From Pseudomonas taiwanensis DSM 21245 (lineage in GTDB: Bacteria; Pseudomonadota; Gammaproteobacteria; Pseudomonadales; Pseudomonadaceae), in NCBI RefSeq assembly GCF_000425785.1, contig NZ_AUEC01000028.1, positions 1 to 64,000 on the forward strand: a DNA stretch of 64,000 nucleotides. Direction: 5' to 3'. This document shows, piece after piece, positions 9,915 through 19,219 of this stretch (position 1 is the stretch's first letter; each line of letters opens with the position of its first letter). The notes beneath the pieces are model-generated. The model worked only from the letters and a program-made list of their open reading frames with translations. It searched no databases and was not told the origin of the DNA. A program made the position numbers and the translations under genes.

Positions 9915-9929
9915 CGACACGCTGTGTGA
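9915..9929. promoter_or_regulatory. Candidate upstream activator site, ACAC-GCT-GTGT
   Basis: A short palindrome about 110-120 bp upstream of the dehydrogenase sigma54 promoter and about 85 bp before the activator gene. The same distance separates the aco palindrome (39580-39596) from the acoX promoter, and the 3-bp cores are similar (GCT here, CTG there). That supports binding by an AcoR-type activator, but this is inference. Confidence 0.35.
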
Positions 9930-10011
9930 CTGGGCAGTCCCGGTGCCATTGCAATGGAAGGTCAGGTGGAGGATGCTGACGGGAATCTCTATCTGCGGAG
10001 AACAACAACAA

Positions 10012-11949
10012 ATGCAGAGCAACCCGTTCAGCAGCCATGCCCAGCAAGTGCATACCGTCGCCCGCGGCGAGGCGGGCGGCGCCGGCAGCGATCCCTCCAT
10101 CGCCCGTTCCTGGCTGCGTTGCCTGGAGGACTATCACCTCGATCCGGCGCTGATCGAAGCCCCTGTGGTGCTTGAGCATGGGCGTCTGCTGGAGAGCCGT
10201 GAGCGCCTGCGCCAGGTGCTCAAGATCGCCGATAGCGAAATGAACAGCCTGCATCAGCAACTCTCCGGTGCCGGCCACGCGGTGCTGTTGACCGACGCTC
10301 GCGGGGTCATCCTCAATTGTGTCACTGCTCCTACCGAGCGCCGCAGTTTCGAGCGCGCCGGCCTGTGGCTGGGCGCCGACTGGAGCGAAGCCCGTGAGGG
10401 CACCAATGGCATCGGCACGTGTCTGGTCGAGCGCCAGGCGTTGACCATCCACCAGAACGAGCACTTCCGTGGCCGCCACACCGGGCTGACATGCTCGGCG
10501 AGCCCGGTCTTCGACCCCCATGGCGAGTTGCTGGCGGTGCTCGATGTGTCGTCGGCGCGGCCTGACGTCTCGCGCCAGAGCCAGTTCCACACCATGGCGC
10601 TGGTCAACCTGTCGGCCAAGATGATCGAAAGCTGTTACTTCCTGCGCCATTTCGAGCAGCAGTGGCTGCTGCGCTTTCACTTGCAGGCCGAGTCGGTGGG
10701 GCTGTTCAGCGAAGGGTTGCTGGCCTTCGATGGCGAAGGGCGCATCTGCGCGGCCAACCAGAGCGCACTGAACCTGTTGGGCACCGTTCGTGGCGGGTTG
10801 CTGGGCAAGCCGATGGAGCAGTTCTTCGCCTGCAGTCATGACGACTTGTTCAGCCGGGCCCAGCCCCAGGGCAGCACCGCCTGGCCGCTGCATACCCGTG
10901 ATGGCCGCCTGGTGTTTGCCAGCCTGCGCGGTCGGGCGCGGGCGCCGGCGTGGTCGGTGCCGGTGAGCTTGCCTCAGGCTCCCACTGTGGCAGAGCCGGG
11001 CATTTGCTTGCTCGACCCGGCGCTGCAGCATGAGTTTCGCAGGTCGGTGCGGGTGTTCGAGCGTGATGTACCCTTGCTGCTGCGCGGTGAGACCGGCTGT
11101 GGCAAAGAGGCCTTCGCCCAGGCCGTGCACCAGGCGAGCCAACGCCGTGGCAAGCCGTTCGTGGCGGTCAACTGCGCCTCGATCCCAGAGAGCCTGATCG
11201 AGAGCGAGTTGTTCGGCTATCGCGGTGGGAGTTTCACTGGGGCGCGCAAGGAAGGCATGCGCGGCAAGCTGCTTCAGGCCGATGGCGGCACCTTGTTGCT
11301 GGACGAAATCGGAGACATGCCGTTCGCCCTGCAAACCCGCTTGCTGCGCGTGTTGGAAGAGCGCCAGGTGGTGCCCATCGGCGGTGAGCCCCAGGCAGTG
11401 GATGTACGCATCATCAGCGCCACCCACCGAGACCTGCTCGAGCGGGTTGAGCAGGGCTGTTTCCGCGAAGACCTTTACTACCGCCTCAACGGCCTTGAAG
11501 TAGCGCTGCCGGCGGTGCGCGCGCGAAGCGACAAAGAGCAGTTGCTGGAGTTCCTGTTACGCCAGGAGTCGCAGGGGCAGGTCGTGCAATTGGCCCCCGA
11601 GGCGCGTCAGGCATTATTGGGCTTCGCCTGGCCGGGGAACGTGCGGCAGCTGCGCAATGTGCTGCGCACTCTGGTGGCGCTGTGTGACGACGGCCGCATC
11701 GAATACCTCGATCTCCCTGCCATCGTACGCGAAGGCGCCACCCTCGATCGCGACGTTGACGACACCGCCGCTGAGGGCGGAGGCGTGCTGGCGATGGGCG
11801 CGCCGCTGCAAAGTGCCGAACGCGACACGCTGCTGGCCACATTAGAGGCAAAACACTGGCACATGACCCATGTCGCCGAGCATCTGGGGATCAGCCGCAA
11901 TACCTTGTATCGAAAACTGCGTAAACACGGCATCGCCAGGGTCGTCTGA
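10012..11949 (+). CDS. Sigma54-dependent activator, AcoR type
   Basis: A 645-residue regulator with an N-terminal GAF/PAS sensory half (about 1-330), an AAA+ domain with Walker A GETGCGKE at 359, and a C-terminal Fis-type helix-turn-helix ([20 protein letters not shown]). The sigma54 contact loop reads GSFTGA (406-411) instead of GAFTGA; activators with Ser here are known to work. It is divergent from the acetaldehyde dehydrogenase gene and close to eat-eutBC, so it probably responds to ethanolamine or an aldehyde. The ATG at 10012 has GGAG upstream and gives [12 protein letters not shown]. The frame is open further upstream but crosses promoter sequence. Confidence 0.92.
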   Translation: MQSNPFSSHAQQVHTVARGEAGGAGSDPSIARSWLRCLEDYHLDPALIEAPVVLEHGRLLESRERLRQVLKIADSEMNSLHQQLSGAGHAVLLTDARGVILNCVTAPTERRSFERAGLWLGADWSEAREGTNGIGTCLVERQALTIHQNEHFRGRHTGLTCSASPVFDPHGELLAVLDVSSARPDVSRQSQFHTMALVNLSAKMIESCYFLRHFEQQWLLRFHLQAESVGLFSEGLLAFDGEGRICAANQSALNLLGTVRGGLLGKPMEQFFACSHDDLFSRAQPQGSTAWPLHTRDGRLVFASLRGRARAPAWSVPVSLPQAPTVAEPGICLLDPALQHEFRRSVRVFERDVPLLLRGETGCGKEAFAQAVHQASQRRGKPFVAVNCASIPESLIESELFGYRGGSFTGARKEGMRGKLLQADGGTLLLDEIGDMPFALQTRLLRVLEERQVVPIGGEPQAVDVRIISATHRDLLERVEQGCFREDLYYRLNGLEVALPAVRARSDKEQLLEFLLRQESQGQVVQLAPEARQALLGFAWPGNVRQLRNVLRTLVALCDDGRIEYLDLPAIVREGATLDRDVDDTAAEGGGVLAMGAPLQSAERDTLLATLEAKHWHMTHVAEHLGISRNTLYRKLRKHGIARVV

Positions 11950-12015
11950 GCGAAACAGCGGGTGCGATTTCCTGCGCCCTGGGCTACCCTGCCTCGAAGT
12001 TTTGCGAGGTCGACC

Positions 12016-13365
12016 ATGCATATTCACATTCTCGGTATTTGCGGCACATTCATGGGCTCGCTGGCGGTGCTGGCCAAAGAGCTCGGCCACCGCGTCACCG
12101 GCTCGGACGCCAACGTCTATCCGCCGATGAGCACCCAGCTCCAGGCCCAGGGCATCGAACTGACCCAGGGCTACGACCCGGCTCAGCTCGACCCGGCGCC
12201 GGATCTGGTAGTCATCGGTAACGCCATGTCGCGCGGCAACCCGGCCGTGGAGTACGTGCTGAACAAAGGCCTGCCATATGTGTCCGGCCCGCAGTGGCTG
12301 GCCGACCATGTCTTGCAGGGGCGTTGGGTCCTGGCCGTGGCGGGTACCCACGGCAAGACCACCACCAGCAGCATGCTGGCCTGGGTGCTGGAGCATGCGG
12401 GCATGAGCCCGGGCTTTTTGATCGGCGGGGTGCCGCAGAACTTCTCGGTGTCCGCACGCCTGGGCGACACCCCGTTCTTCGTGGTCGAGGCTGACGAGTA
12501 CGACAGCGCCTTCTTCGACAAGCGCTCCAAGTTCGTCCACTACCACCCACGCACTGCGATTCTGAACAACCTTGAGTTCGATCACGCGGATATCTTCCCT
12601 GATCTGGCGTCCATCGAGCGGCAATTCCACCATCTTGTGCGCACTATCCCCAGCGAGGGCCTGGTCATTCATCCCACCACCGAGCCGGCACTCGAGCGGG
12701 TGATCGGCATGGGGTGCTGGACCCCGGTGCAAACCACCGGCGAAGGTGGCCAATGGCAAGCCAAGCTGCTCAGCGCCGATGGTTCGCGCTTCGAAGTGCT
12801 GTTCGAAGGTCAGGCGCAGGGCGTGGTGGACTGGGCGCTGACCGGCCAGCACAACGTCGCCAACGCGCTGGCGACCCTGGCCGCCGCTCGCCATGTGGGC
12901 GTGGTACCGGCCATGGGGATCGAGGGCCTGAGTGCCTTCAAGAGCGTCAAGCGGCGCATGGAAAAGGTCGCCGAAGTGCAGGGCGTGACCCTCTACGACG
13001 ACTTCGCCCACCACCCGACGGCCATTGCTACCACCCTTGATGGCCTGCGCAAGCGGGTAGGCGAGGCGCCGATCATCGCCGTGATTGAGCCTCGCTCCAA
13101 TTCCATGAAACTCGGCGCCCACCGCGAGGGTTTGCCCGGCAGTGTGACGGATGCCGACCAAGTGATCTGGTATGCGCCGCCTAACCTGGGCTGGGACCTG
13201 GCGGCCACTGCTGCGCAGTGCAAGGTGCCGGCGATCGTGGCGGACAGCCTCGAGGCGATCATCGAGCGGGTCAAGGGCCAGGCGCGTCCGGGCACCCATG
13301 TGGTGATCATGAGCAACGGCGGCTTTGGCGGCCTGCACGGCAAACTGGCCGAGGCCTTGAAGTGA
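12016..13365 (+). CDS. mpl: UDP-MurNAc-tripeptide ligase Mpl
   Basis: A 449-residue Mur-ligase family enzyme that attaches the recycled tripeptide L-Ala-gamma-D-Glu-meso-Dap to UDP-MurNAc, returning turned-over wall peptide to peptidoglycan synthesis. Seen are the N-terminal Rossmann start [20 protein letters not shown], the ATP loop [12 protein letters not shown], and the late [10 protein letters not shown] and [10 protein letters not shown] motifs. The start ATG at 12016 has GAGG before it. Its end overlaps the start of ubiX, so the two are translationally coupled. Confidence 0.96.
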   Translation: MHIHILGICGTFMGSLAVLAKELGHRVTGSDANVYPPMSTQLQAQGIELTQGYDPAQLDPAPDLVVIGNAMSRGNPAVEYVLNKGLPYVSGPQWLADHVLQGRWVLAVAGTHGKTTTSSMLAWVLEHAGMSPGFLIGGVPQNFSVSARLGDTPFFVVEADEYDSAFFDKRSKFVHYHPRTAILNNLEFDHADIFPDLASIERQFHHLVRTIPSEGLVIHPTTEPALERVIGMGCWTPVQTTGEGGQWQAKLLSADGSRFEVLFEGQAQGVVDWALTGQHNVANALATLAAARHVGVVPAMGIEGLSAFKSVKRRMEKVAEVQGVTLYDDFAHHPTAIATTLDGLRKRVGEAPIIAVIEPRSNSMKLGAHREGLPGSVTDADQVIWYAPPNLGWDLAATAAQCKVPAIVADSLEAIIERVKGQARPGTHVVIMSNGGFGGLHGKLAEALK

Positions 13366-13991
13366 GCGGGCCGGAACGCATCACACTGGCCATGACCGGT
13401 GCCTCGGGGGCGCAGTATGGCCTGCGCCTGCTCGACTGCCTGGTGCGCGAGGACCGTGAGGTGCACTTCCTGATTTCCAAGGCAGCGCAACTGGTCATGT
13501 CCACCGAAACCGACGTGGTGTTGCCGGCCAAGCCCCAGGCCATGCAGGCGTTTCTGACCGAGTACACTGGCGCAGCCGATGGGCAGATCCGTGTGTATGG
13601 CAAGGAGGACTGGATGTCGCCAGTCGCCTCCGGTTCGGGAGCCCCGGCGGCAATGGTGGTGGTGCCGTGTTCCACCGGCACGTTGTCGGCGATCGCTACA
13701 GGTGCTTGCAACAACCTGATCGAGCGGGCTGCGGATGTCACCCTCAAGGAGCGTCGCCAGTTGATTCTTGTGCCGAGGGAGGCGCCGCTCTCGACCATCC
13801 ACCTGGAAAACATGCTCAAGCTGTCGCAGATGGGGGCGGTGATCTTGCCGGCGGCGCCGGGGTTCTATCATCAGCCGCAGACCCTCGACGACCTGGTCGA
13901 CTTCGTGGTGGCGCGCATCCTCAACCTGCTCAATATTCCGCAGGACATGCTACCGCGCTGGGGCGAGCACCACTTCGGGGTCGATGATTGA
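13362..13991 (+). CDS. ubiX: Flavin prenyltransferase UbiX
   Basis: A 209-residue enzyme that prenylates FMN to give the cofactor needed by the UbiD decarboxylase in ubiquinone synthesis. Recognisable parts are the N-terminal [15 protein letters not shown], the central [33 protein letters not shown] and the C-terminal [12 protein letters not shown]. The start is a GTG at 13362 that overlaps the mpl stop codon (GTGA). The end in turn overlaps the next gene. ubiD is not in this window. Confidence 0.95.
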   Translation: MSGPERITLAMTGASGAQYGLRLLDCLVREDREVHFLISKAAQLVMSTETDVVLPAKPQAMQAFLTEYTGAADGQIRVYGKEDWMSPVASGSGAPAAMVVVPCSTGTLSAIATGACNNLIERAADVTLKERRQLILVPREAPLSTIHLENMLKLSQMGAVILPAAPGFYHQPQTLDDLVDFVVARILNLLNIPQDMLPRWGEHHFGVDD

Positions 13992-14275
13992 AGCCGGCGC
14001 TGGTCGGGCTGCTCGCCACGCTGTTGCTCGGCGGTTGTGCGACGGTGCGTACGCTGGATGCCAACAAACCGGGCGCACCGCTGGTATATGCCGGCACGCG
14101 TCTGGACGTGTACGTGATCAACGGCGGGTGCTGCCCGAAGGACCGCTTCGGCGCCGAGGCGCCGGCGTATCCTGGGCTGGACCTGCCGGGTAGCCTGTTG
14201 CTCGATACCCTGTTGCTGCCGTTGTCCCTGCTGACGGCGGCGGGGGTTGGGTTTCAGGCCACCGGCGGCCTTTGA
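13988..14275 (+). CDS. Small YceK/YidQ-like lipoprotein
   Basis: A 95-residue protein with a lipoprotein signal ([17 protein letters not shown], lipidated Cys17), a core with [14 protein letters not shown], and a C-terminal hydrophobic segment ([20 protein letters not shown]). The pattern matches the YceK/YidQ family of small enterobacterial and pseudomonad lipoproteins of unknown function. The start is a TTG overlapping the ubiX stop (TTGA), consistent with coupling to ubiX. Confidence 0.75.
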   Translation: MKPALVGLLATLLLGGCATVRTLDANKPGAPLVYAGTRLDVYVINGGCCPKDRFGAEAPAYPGLDLPGSLLLDTLLLPLSLLTAAGVGFQATGGL

Positions 14276-14357
14276 TGGCCCGAAGCAGGTCTGCTGCCTA
14301 AAGTGCCGAGAAGGCGTGTGCGAGCGGTTTCACCCGCGCAGAAGCCCTCGGCGGCGC

Positions 14358-15002
14358 CTACTTCTTGCCCAGCCTTCGCAACTCGTCGGACTCGATAATC
14401 CGCACGCCGTCCTCTTCCTCCAACGCCAGCCGCCAGAGCGCCCGCGCCAGGGTGCAGGCTTCGATGCCCCGGTACTTGCCTGGGATCAGACGGGCAAATG
14501 GCGACGCCAATCGTTCGCCAAGCCGCGGCTCGACACGTTCGCCCAGCAGCAGCGACGGCCGTACGATGGTCAGTTGCGGCCAATCCTGGGCTTTGAGGGC
14601 TTCTTCCATTTCACCCTTGACCCGGTTGTAGAAAATCGACGACTTGGGATCGGCACCCAGGGCGCTGACCACCAGCAGGTGCCGAGCGCCCATTTCCCGG
14701 GCACGCTTGCTGAATGCCACGACCATGTCCAGGTCGACCGCGCGGAAGGCGGATTCGGAGCCCGCTTGCTTGAGGGGGGTCCCCAGGCAACAGAAGGCGA
14801 TGTCGACCCGGCCGGCCAGCTGGGGGAGAAACACTGCAGGGTCGCCGACCGGGTTTTCCAGGTGTGGGTGCTCGGCCAGGGGGCGGCGGGTAGGCGCCAG
14901 CACGCGGCTGATGGTGGGTTCGTTGAGCAGGCGGTCGAGCAGGTGTTCACCCGTCAGGCCCGTGGCTCCGGCAAGCAGGACATGCTGAGGCGTCAAGTAC
15001 AT
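14358..15002 (-). CDS. NAD(P)-binding oxidoreductase, atypical SDR
   Basis: A 214-residue Rossmann-fold protein with the nucleotide-binding motif [15 protein letters not shown] at the N-terminus, related to the HTATIP2/NAD(P)H-binding group of atypical short-chain dehydrogenases. The substrate is unknown. It has [26 protein letters not shown], which contains the family's Y-x3-K (YNRVK). GGGAGAG precedes the ATG at 15002. It lies 27 bp downstream of the MORN/C13 lipoprotein gene and may be cotranscribed with it. Confidence 0.8.
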   Translation of the reverse strand: MYLTPQHVLLAGATGLTGEHLLDRLLNEPTISRVLAPTRRPLAEHPHLENPVGDPAVFLPQLAGRVDIAFCCLGTPLKQAGSESAFRAVDLDMVVAFSKRAREMGARHLLVVSALGADPKSSIFYNRVKGEMEEALKAQDWPQLTIVRPSLLLGERVEPRLGERLASPFARLIPGKYRGIEACTLARALWRLALEEEDGVRIIESDELRRLGKK

Positions 15003-15029
15003 GATGTCTCTCCCTTGTTACACACAAGC

Positions 15030-16763
15030 TTAGTGGTTGCCGGGCTTTTTTGCCTGCTCCCCCACAGGGGCTTGTGCCGCGTTACGTAAGGCTTCCTCGG
15101 CCTGCTGTCGGCGCAACTGCTGCCAGTGTGCCAGTACTGCGGGTGGTGCCCATATCTGAGGCTCCGAGGCTTCGAAACCTTCCCTTCGTTCACGTTCGGC
15201 AACGCTGGTCCGGGCCAGTTCAAACGCCAGTTTCAAATCGTCGGTCTGGTTCAGCGCCTCGGCGAACAGGGCGTCGCCAAAGTAGGTGAAATCCGCTTCC
15301 TCGGAGCAGCCGAAGGACACCCGATCGGCACGTGCCGCGGTCATGATGACCGTCCGATCATCCTTGAGCGGGGTGATGTAGCCACCGGAATAGCAGGCGG
15401 AGATGACGATCACCTTGTCGCGTTCCTTGAGCGGAGCCAGTGCGCTGGCCAGTTCATCGGCGGACAGGTCGGCCAGTTGCAGGCGCGGCTGGTCGAGTAC
15501 CAGTTGGTGGTCCTGGCTGCCATGGCTGGTCAGGTAGATGAACACCAGGTCCTCCGGGCCGCTGCGCTCGGCGAGGATGCGGGCGGCACGGGTGATGTTC
15601 TCGCGGGTGGCCATGGGGCGCGTGGTCATGTGGTCGCGATGGTTGACCAGGGTGACTTGGCCCCGGGCGCCGAAGCGCACCTTGAGCATGTTGCTGACAT
15701 AGTCTGCTTCGCGCAGGAAGACGCTTTGCTGGCCATCGCCGCCAACCACCAGGCTGTACAGCTGAACGGGCGGGGCGGAGCGAGGTACCTTGGCCAGGGC
15801 GTCTTCCAGCAGGCGGCCCTGATTGAGCAGGGCCAGGTCCAGCGGGTCGGGCAGCAAAGTGCCTTTCTGATCGCGCACGCGCACACCGTTGACCCAGTAC
15901 CCGGCCTCGACCTTGCCATTGGCCTGTATCAGCTTGCCGCGGCCGTGATAGGCGTCATTCTGGAAACTGCCGATATAACGGCTGCCATCGGCCAACTGCA
16001 GGTTGCCCTGGCCAGACAGGCGCCAATCGACGAAGTTGCCCTTGTAGTGGCTGCCATCGCTGCCCAACAACTCACCTTCGCCGCTGAGCGATCCATCCTT
16101 GAACTCGCCGATCCAGACATCGCCGTCGGCGTTTTCATAGCGCCCTCGGCCTTCCAGGCGGTTGTCCTTGAATTCGCCGATGTACTGTTCGCCATCGACG
16201 CTGTCGTAGGTGCCGCTGCCTTGCAGCAGGCCGTCGACGAAACGGCCGCTGAACTGGTTGCCACTGGCATCGCTGCGCACGCCCGCCCCGTTGGGCTTGC
16301 CCCTGGCGAACAGGCCCTGGTAGCGGCTGCCATCGGCCAGTTCCAGTTCGCCGGCGCCTTCGTACAGGTCGTCCTTGAACTGGCCGCGGTAGGTCTGGTC
16401 GGCTTGCTTGAGCGTGCCCTCGCCGTCCCGGCGGCCATGGCTGAAGGTGCCGGCATAATGGCTGCCAGGCGTCGTCAGGTCGCCCAGCCCCTGGAACAGG
16501 CCTTCGGCGAATTGCCCTCGATAGACCTCGCCGTTGCGTCCATGCCACTCACCTTGGCCGTGCCATTGGCCATCCTTGAACGTGCCGGCGTACCAGCTGC
16601 CGTTGGGGTAGTCGATACGCCCTTCGCCCTGCAGCAAGCCATTGACCACTTCACCGCGGTAGCGCCCTCCGTCAGGCAGACGTGCATCCGGCGGAAGAAG
16701 CGATTCGCCATCACCGCAGGCAGCGAGTAACAGGGTCAGGGCTAGGGGGAGCAGTGGACGCAT
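15030..16763 (-). CDS. Lipoprotein with MORN repeats and C13 (caspase-like) peptidase
   Basis: A 577-residue lipoprotein: signal and lipobox MRPLLPLALTLLLAAC (Cys16), then eleven to twelve MORN repeats of about 23 residues (33-295, pattern Y-x-G-x-F-x-x-G-x-x-x-G-x-G), then a C13/legumain-like domain (about 330-540). Both catalytic elements are visible: His414 in YLTSHGSQDH and Cys457 in VIVISACYSGG. The end is Gln/Ala-rich. MORN repeats commonly bind lipids or proteins; a periplasmic membrane-bound cysteine protease is implied, but no substrate is known. Active-site residues appear intact. Confidence 0.88.
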   Translation of the reverse strand: MRPLLPLALTLLLAACGDGESLLPPDARLPDGGRYRGEVVNGLLQGEGRIDYPNGSWYAGTFKDGQWHGQGEWHGRNGEVYRGQFAEGLFQGLGDLTTPGSHYAGTFSHGRRDGEGTLKQADQTYRGQFKDDLYEGAGELELADGSRYQGLFARGKPNGAGVRSDASGNQFSGRFVDGLLQGSGTYDSVDGEQYIGEFKDNRLEGRGRYENADGDVWIGEFKDGSLSGEGELLGSDGSHYKGNFVDWRLSGQGNLQLADGSRYIGSFQNDAYHGRGKLIQANGKVEAGYWVNGVRVRDQKGTLLPDPLDLALLNQGRLLEDALAKVPRSAPPVQLYSLVVGGDGQQSVFLREADYVSNMLKVRFGARGQVTLVNHRDHMTTRPMATRENITRAARILAERSGPEDLVFIYLTSHGSQDHQLVLDQPRLQLADLSADELASALAPLKERDKVIVISACYSGGYITPLKDDRTVIMTAARADRVSFGCSEEADFTYFGDALFAEALNQTDDLKLAFELARTSVAERERREGFEASEPQIWAPPAVLAHWQQLRRQQAEEALRNAAQAPVGEQAKKPGNH

Positions 16764-16832
16764 GGCGGGATCCGGGCAATAGATCTGCCGAGTATGCCGC
16801 AGAATGGGCCGCTTTGCGGCCCTGATGAGAGG

Positions 16833-17288
16833 TCAAACGAAACAGAGCGACAGCGGCTCGGCGATGTAGGCCGGTTTTTCTTCGCCCTCGATTTCCAGTG
16901 TGACGGTGGCCTTTAGCAGCCACTGGCCTGGTTTCTTCTCGAGGGCATCGACCAACTCGACTTTCAGGCGCACCCGGCTGTCGACTTTCACTGGCTGGAT
17001 GAAGCGCACGCTGTCCAGGCCATAGTTGACGACCATCTTCAGGCCCTCTGGCATGACCAGAATGTCTTCCATGAGCTTGGGGATCAGCGAAAGGGTCAGG
17101 AAACCATGGGCGATGGTCGTGCCGAATGGGGTTTTCGCGGCTTTTTCCGGGTCGACATGGATGAATTGAAAGTCGCCGGTGGCCTCGGCGAACAGGTTGA
17201 TGCGCTGCTGGTCGATCTTCAACCACGCGGAGCGCCCCAGTTCCTTACCAACGTACTGCGAAAGCTCTGTAACCGGTACATAAGGCAT
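16833..17288 (-). CDS. MaoC-like (R)-specific enoyl-CoA hydratase
   Basis: A 151-residue hot-dog fold hydratase. The hydratase-2 motif is visible in FAEATGDFQFIHVDPEKAAKTPFGTTIAHGFLTLSLIP, with the catalytic Asp and His. It probably hydrates enoyl-CoA, as in beta-oxidation or PHA precursor supply. The frame is open further upstream, but the ATG at 17288 (MPYVPVTELS) has GGAG before it. A GC hairpin (16806-16822) lies just past the stop. It is divergent from lrgA. Confidence 0.88.
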   Translation of the reverse strand: MPYVPVTELSQYVGKELGRSAWLKIDQQRINLFAEATGDFQFIHVDPEKAAKTPFGTTIAHGFLTLSLIPKLMEDILVMPEGLKMVVNYGLDSVRFIQPVKVDSRVRLKVELVDALEKKPGQWLLKATVTLEIEGEEKPAYIAEPLSLCFV

Positions 17289-17399
17289 CGCGACTCTCCA
17301 AGTTGTCTTTTGGTACGAAGGTGCAAGATCAGCACGATGAACCGTTCCAGTCAAGTTGCCAGCTTTTCGGCGAATATCGGCTTATCAGTCGGGCGTGCT

Positions 17400-17405
17400 T
17401 ATAAT
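17400..17405 (+). promoter_or_regulatory. Likely -10 box before lrgA
   Basis: A perfect TATAAT lies 27 bp before the lrgA start. The -35 region at normal spacing is poor, so an activator may be needed. This is a weak call. Confidence 0.35.
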
Positions 17406-17431
17406 GGCCGCCATGCCCGAAGGAGATGCTT

Positions 17432-17797
17432 ATGCTGTTGCGTGGTTTGACCTGGCTAGTGCTGTTTCAGCTGCTGGGTACGGCGATCAACCATTTGTTC
17501 GTGCCGATCCTGCCGGGGCCGATCATCGGTCTGCTGCTGTTGTTGTGCTTCCTGATGGCCCGCGGTGAAGTGGGCCAGCCGTTGAACGAAGCGGCCAGCA
17601 GCCTGCTGCGCTACTTGCCGCTGTTGCTGGTGCCACCAGCGGTGGGGGTGATGGTGTATGCCAAGGATATCGCCGCCGATTTCTGGGCCATCGTGGGTGC
17701 TCTGTTCATTTCTTGCCTGGTGACCCTGGTGTTCGTCGGCGTGCTCATGCAGAAGCTCATGCAGCGCCAAGGCCAGCGCGGCGAGGAGCGGCCATGA
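17432..17797 (+). CDS. lrgA: CidA/LrgA family membrane protein
   Basis: About 121 residues with four hydrophobic segments and the family motif INHLFVPILPGPIIGLLLL near the start. CidA/LrgA proteins are holin-like and, with LrgB partners, affect murein hydrolase activity, overflow metabolism and export of small metabolites such as pyruvate in some bacteria. The AAGGAG at 17420-17425 is well spaced from the second ATG (17432) rather than the one at 17426. It overlaps lrgB by 4 bp (ATGA). Confidence 0.9.
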   Translation: MLLRGLTWLVLFQLLGTAINHLFVPILPGPIIGLLLLLCFLMARGEVGQPLNEAASSLLRYLPLLLVPPAVGVMVYAKDIAADFWAIVGALFISCLVTLVFVGVLMQKLMQRQGQRGEERP

Positions 17798-18510
17798 ACC
17801 TCGATTGGCAAGGCGCGCTCGATGCTGTTATCCATCACCCGCTGTTCGGCATAGGCATCACGCTGGGGGCCTACCAGATCGTGCTGGCCGCCTATGAGAA
17901 GACTCGCTGGATCTTCCTGCAGCCAGTGCTGGTGTCGATGGTGCTGGTGATCGGCGTGTTGCTGACCTGCGGCATCGATTACGCCGAATACCGCAAGAGC
18001 ACCGAAATCATGAACATCCTCCTGGGCCCGGCCACGGTAGCCTTGGCGGTACCGCTGTATCTGAACCTTCGACGGATCCGGCAGTTGTTCTGGCCGACAT
18101 TTACTACGCTGGTAGTCGGAGGCTTGTTCGCGACTGTGGCCTGCCTACTGCTGGGCAGGTGGTTTGGCGCCGAACACATGATTCTGATGACCATGGCGCC
18201 GAAGTCGGTGACCTCGCCAATCGCCATGCTGGTGGCCGAGCAGATCGGCGGCGTGGCAGCGTTGGCGGCGGTGTTCGTGTTGATTACCGGGGTGATCGGG
18301 GCGATCTTCGGCCCGGCCTTGCTGACCCGTTTCGGGGTCCACAACCCCGAGGCGCGCGGCATGTCCCTGGGCGTCACGGCGCACGCCGTGGGGACCTCGG
18401 TGGCCTTGCAGGAAAGTGACGAATGCGGCGCCTTCGCAGCGCTGGCGATGAGCCTGATGGGCGTGGCCACGGCAGTATTCCTGCCCTTGGCCGTCAGCCT
18501 GGTGGCCTGA
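17794..18510 (+). CDS. lrgB: LrgB family membrane protein
   Basis: A 238-residue multi-pass protein, the usual partner of LrgA/CidA. The conserved block ILLGPATVALAVPLYLNLRRIRQ and the later TMAPKSVTSPIAM are diagnostic for the LrgB family. The start ATG overlaps the lrgA stop codon, indicating translational coupling. A LON-domain protein gene follows after 9 bp. Confidence 0.92.
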   Translation: MNLDWQGALDAVIHHPLFGIGITLGAYQIVLAAYEKTRWIFLQPVLVSMVLVIGVLLTCGIDYAEYRKSTEIMNILLGPATVALAVPLYLNLRRIRQLFWPTFTTLVVGGLFATVACLLLGRWFGAEHMILMTMAPKSVTSPIAMLVAEQIGGVAALAAVFVLITGVIGAIFGPALLTRFGVHNPEARGMSLGVTAHAVGTSVALQESDECGAFAALAMSLMGVATAVFLPLAVSLVA

Positions 18511-18519
18511 GGAGTTGTG

Positions 18520-19110
18520 ATGACGCTACCGCTGTTTCCCCTCAATACCGTGCTGTTTCCCGGCTGCCTGCTCGACTTGCAGATCTTCGAAGCGCGCTAC
18601 CTGGACATGATCGGGCGCTGCATGAAGAAGGGCGAAGGTTTTGGAGTGGTCTGCATCCTGGAAGGCGAGCAGGTCGGCAAGGCGCCGCCAGTGGTCGCGT
18701 CGATTGGCTGCGAAGCGATGATTCGCGATTTCGTGCAGCAGGAGAACGGCCTGCTGGGTATTCGTGTGGAAGGTGTTCGACGCTTCGAGCTGAGCCAGAC
18801 CGAGGTGCAGAAGGACCAGTTGTTGGTCGGGGAAGTCAATTGGTTGCCGGAGCAGGCCGACAGCCCTTTGACCGAGCACGATGATGACCTGCTGGCGTTG
18901 CTGGTGGCCTTGGGTGAGCACCCGATGGTCGAAGCTCTGGACATGCCTCGGGAGGTCGATGGGCGGCAGGCCTTGTCTAATCAGCTGGCGTATCTGTTGC
19001 CGTTCATGGAGGAGGACAAGCTGGACTTGCTGGCGATCGACTCGCCTCAGGAGCGGTTGGCTGAAATCCAGAAACTGCTGGAGCGCATCCAGGGCGAGCT
19101 GTTTGCCTGA
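18520..19110 (+). CDS. LON substrate-binding-domain protein
   Basis: A 196-residue stand-alone version of the N-terminal domain of Lon protease, with the characteristic opening LPLFPLNTVLFPGCLLDLQIFEARYLDMI. No ATPase or protease domain follows. Similar proteins are common beside other genes in proteobacteria and have no settled role. GGAG lies before the ATG at 18520. It probably belongs to the lrgAB transcription unit. Confidence 0.9.
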   Translation: MTLPLFPLNTVLFPGCLLDLQIFEARYLDMIGRCMKKGEGFGVVCILEGEQVGKAPPVVASIGCEAMIRDFVQQENGLLGIRVEGVRRFELSQTEVQKDQLLVGEVNWLPEQADSPLTEHDDDLLALLVALGEHPMVEALDMPREVDGRQALSNQLAYLLPFMEEDKLDLLAIDSPQERLAEIQKLLERIQGELFA

Positions 19111-19144
19111 AGGTCATCGATTCGAGCAAGGCCCCTCACTAGCG

Positions 19145-19192
19145 TAGGAGCGAGCCTTGCTCGCGATGCGCCGCACCGGCGGTGCGCGCTCT
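19145..19192. repeat. REP element, GGAGCGAG type
   Basis: An imperfect palindrome built from GGAGCGAGCCTTGCTCGCGA and GCGCCGC units, lying between the convergent LON-domain and DedA-PAP2 genes. Related copies lie at 41597-41636 and 46157-46207. Confidence 0.6.
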
Positions 19193-19219
19193 CACAGGCG
19201 CCAACAACCCCCGCCAGGC

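Noticed and set aside
11842..13338. About 500-codon minus-strand open frame opposite mpl
   Set aside because: Antisense to a well-supported Mur ligase gene. There is no ribosome-binding site or recognisable motif.
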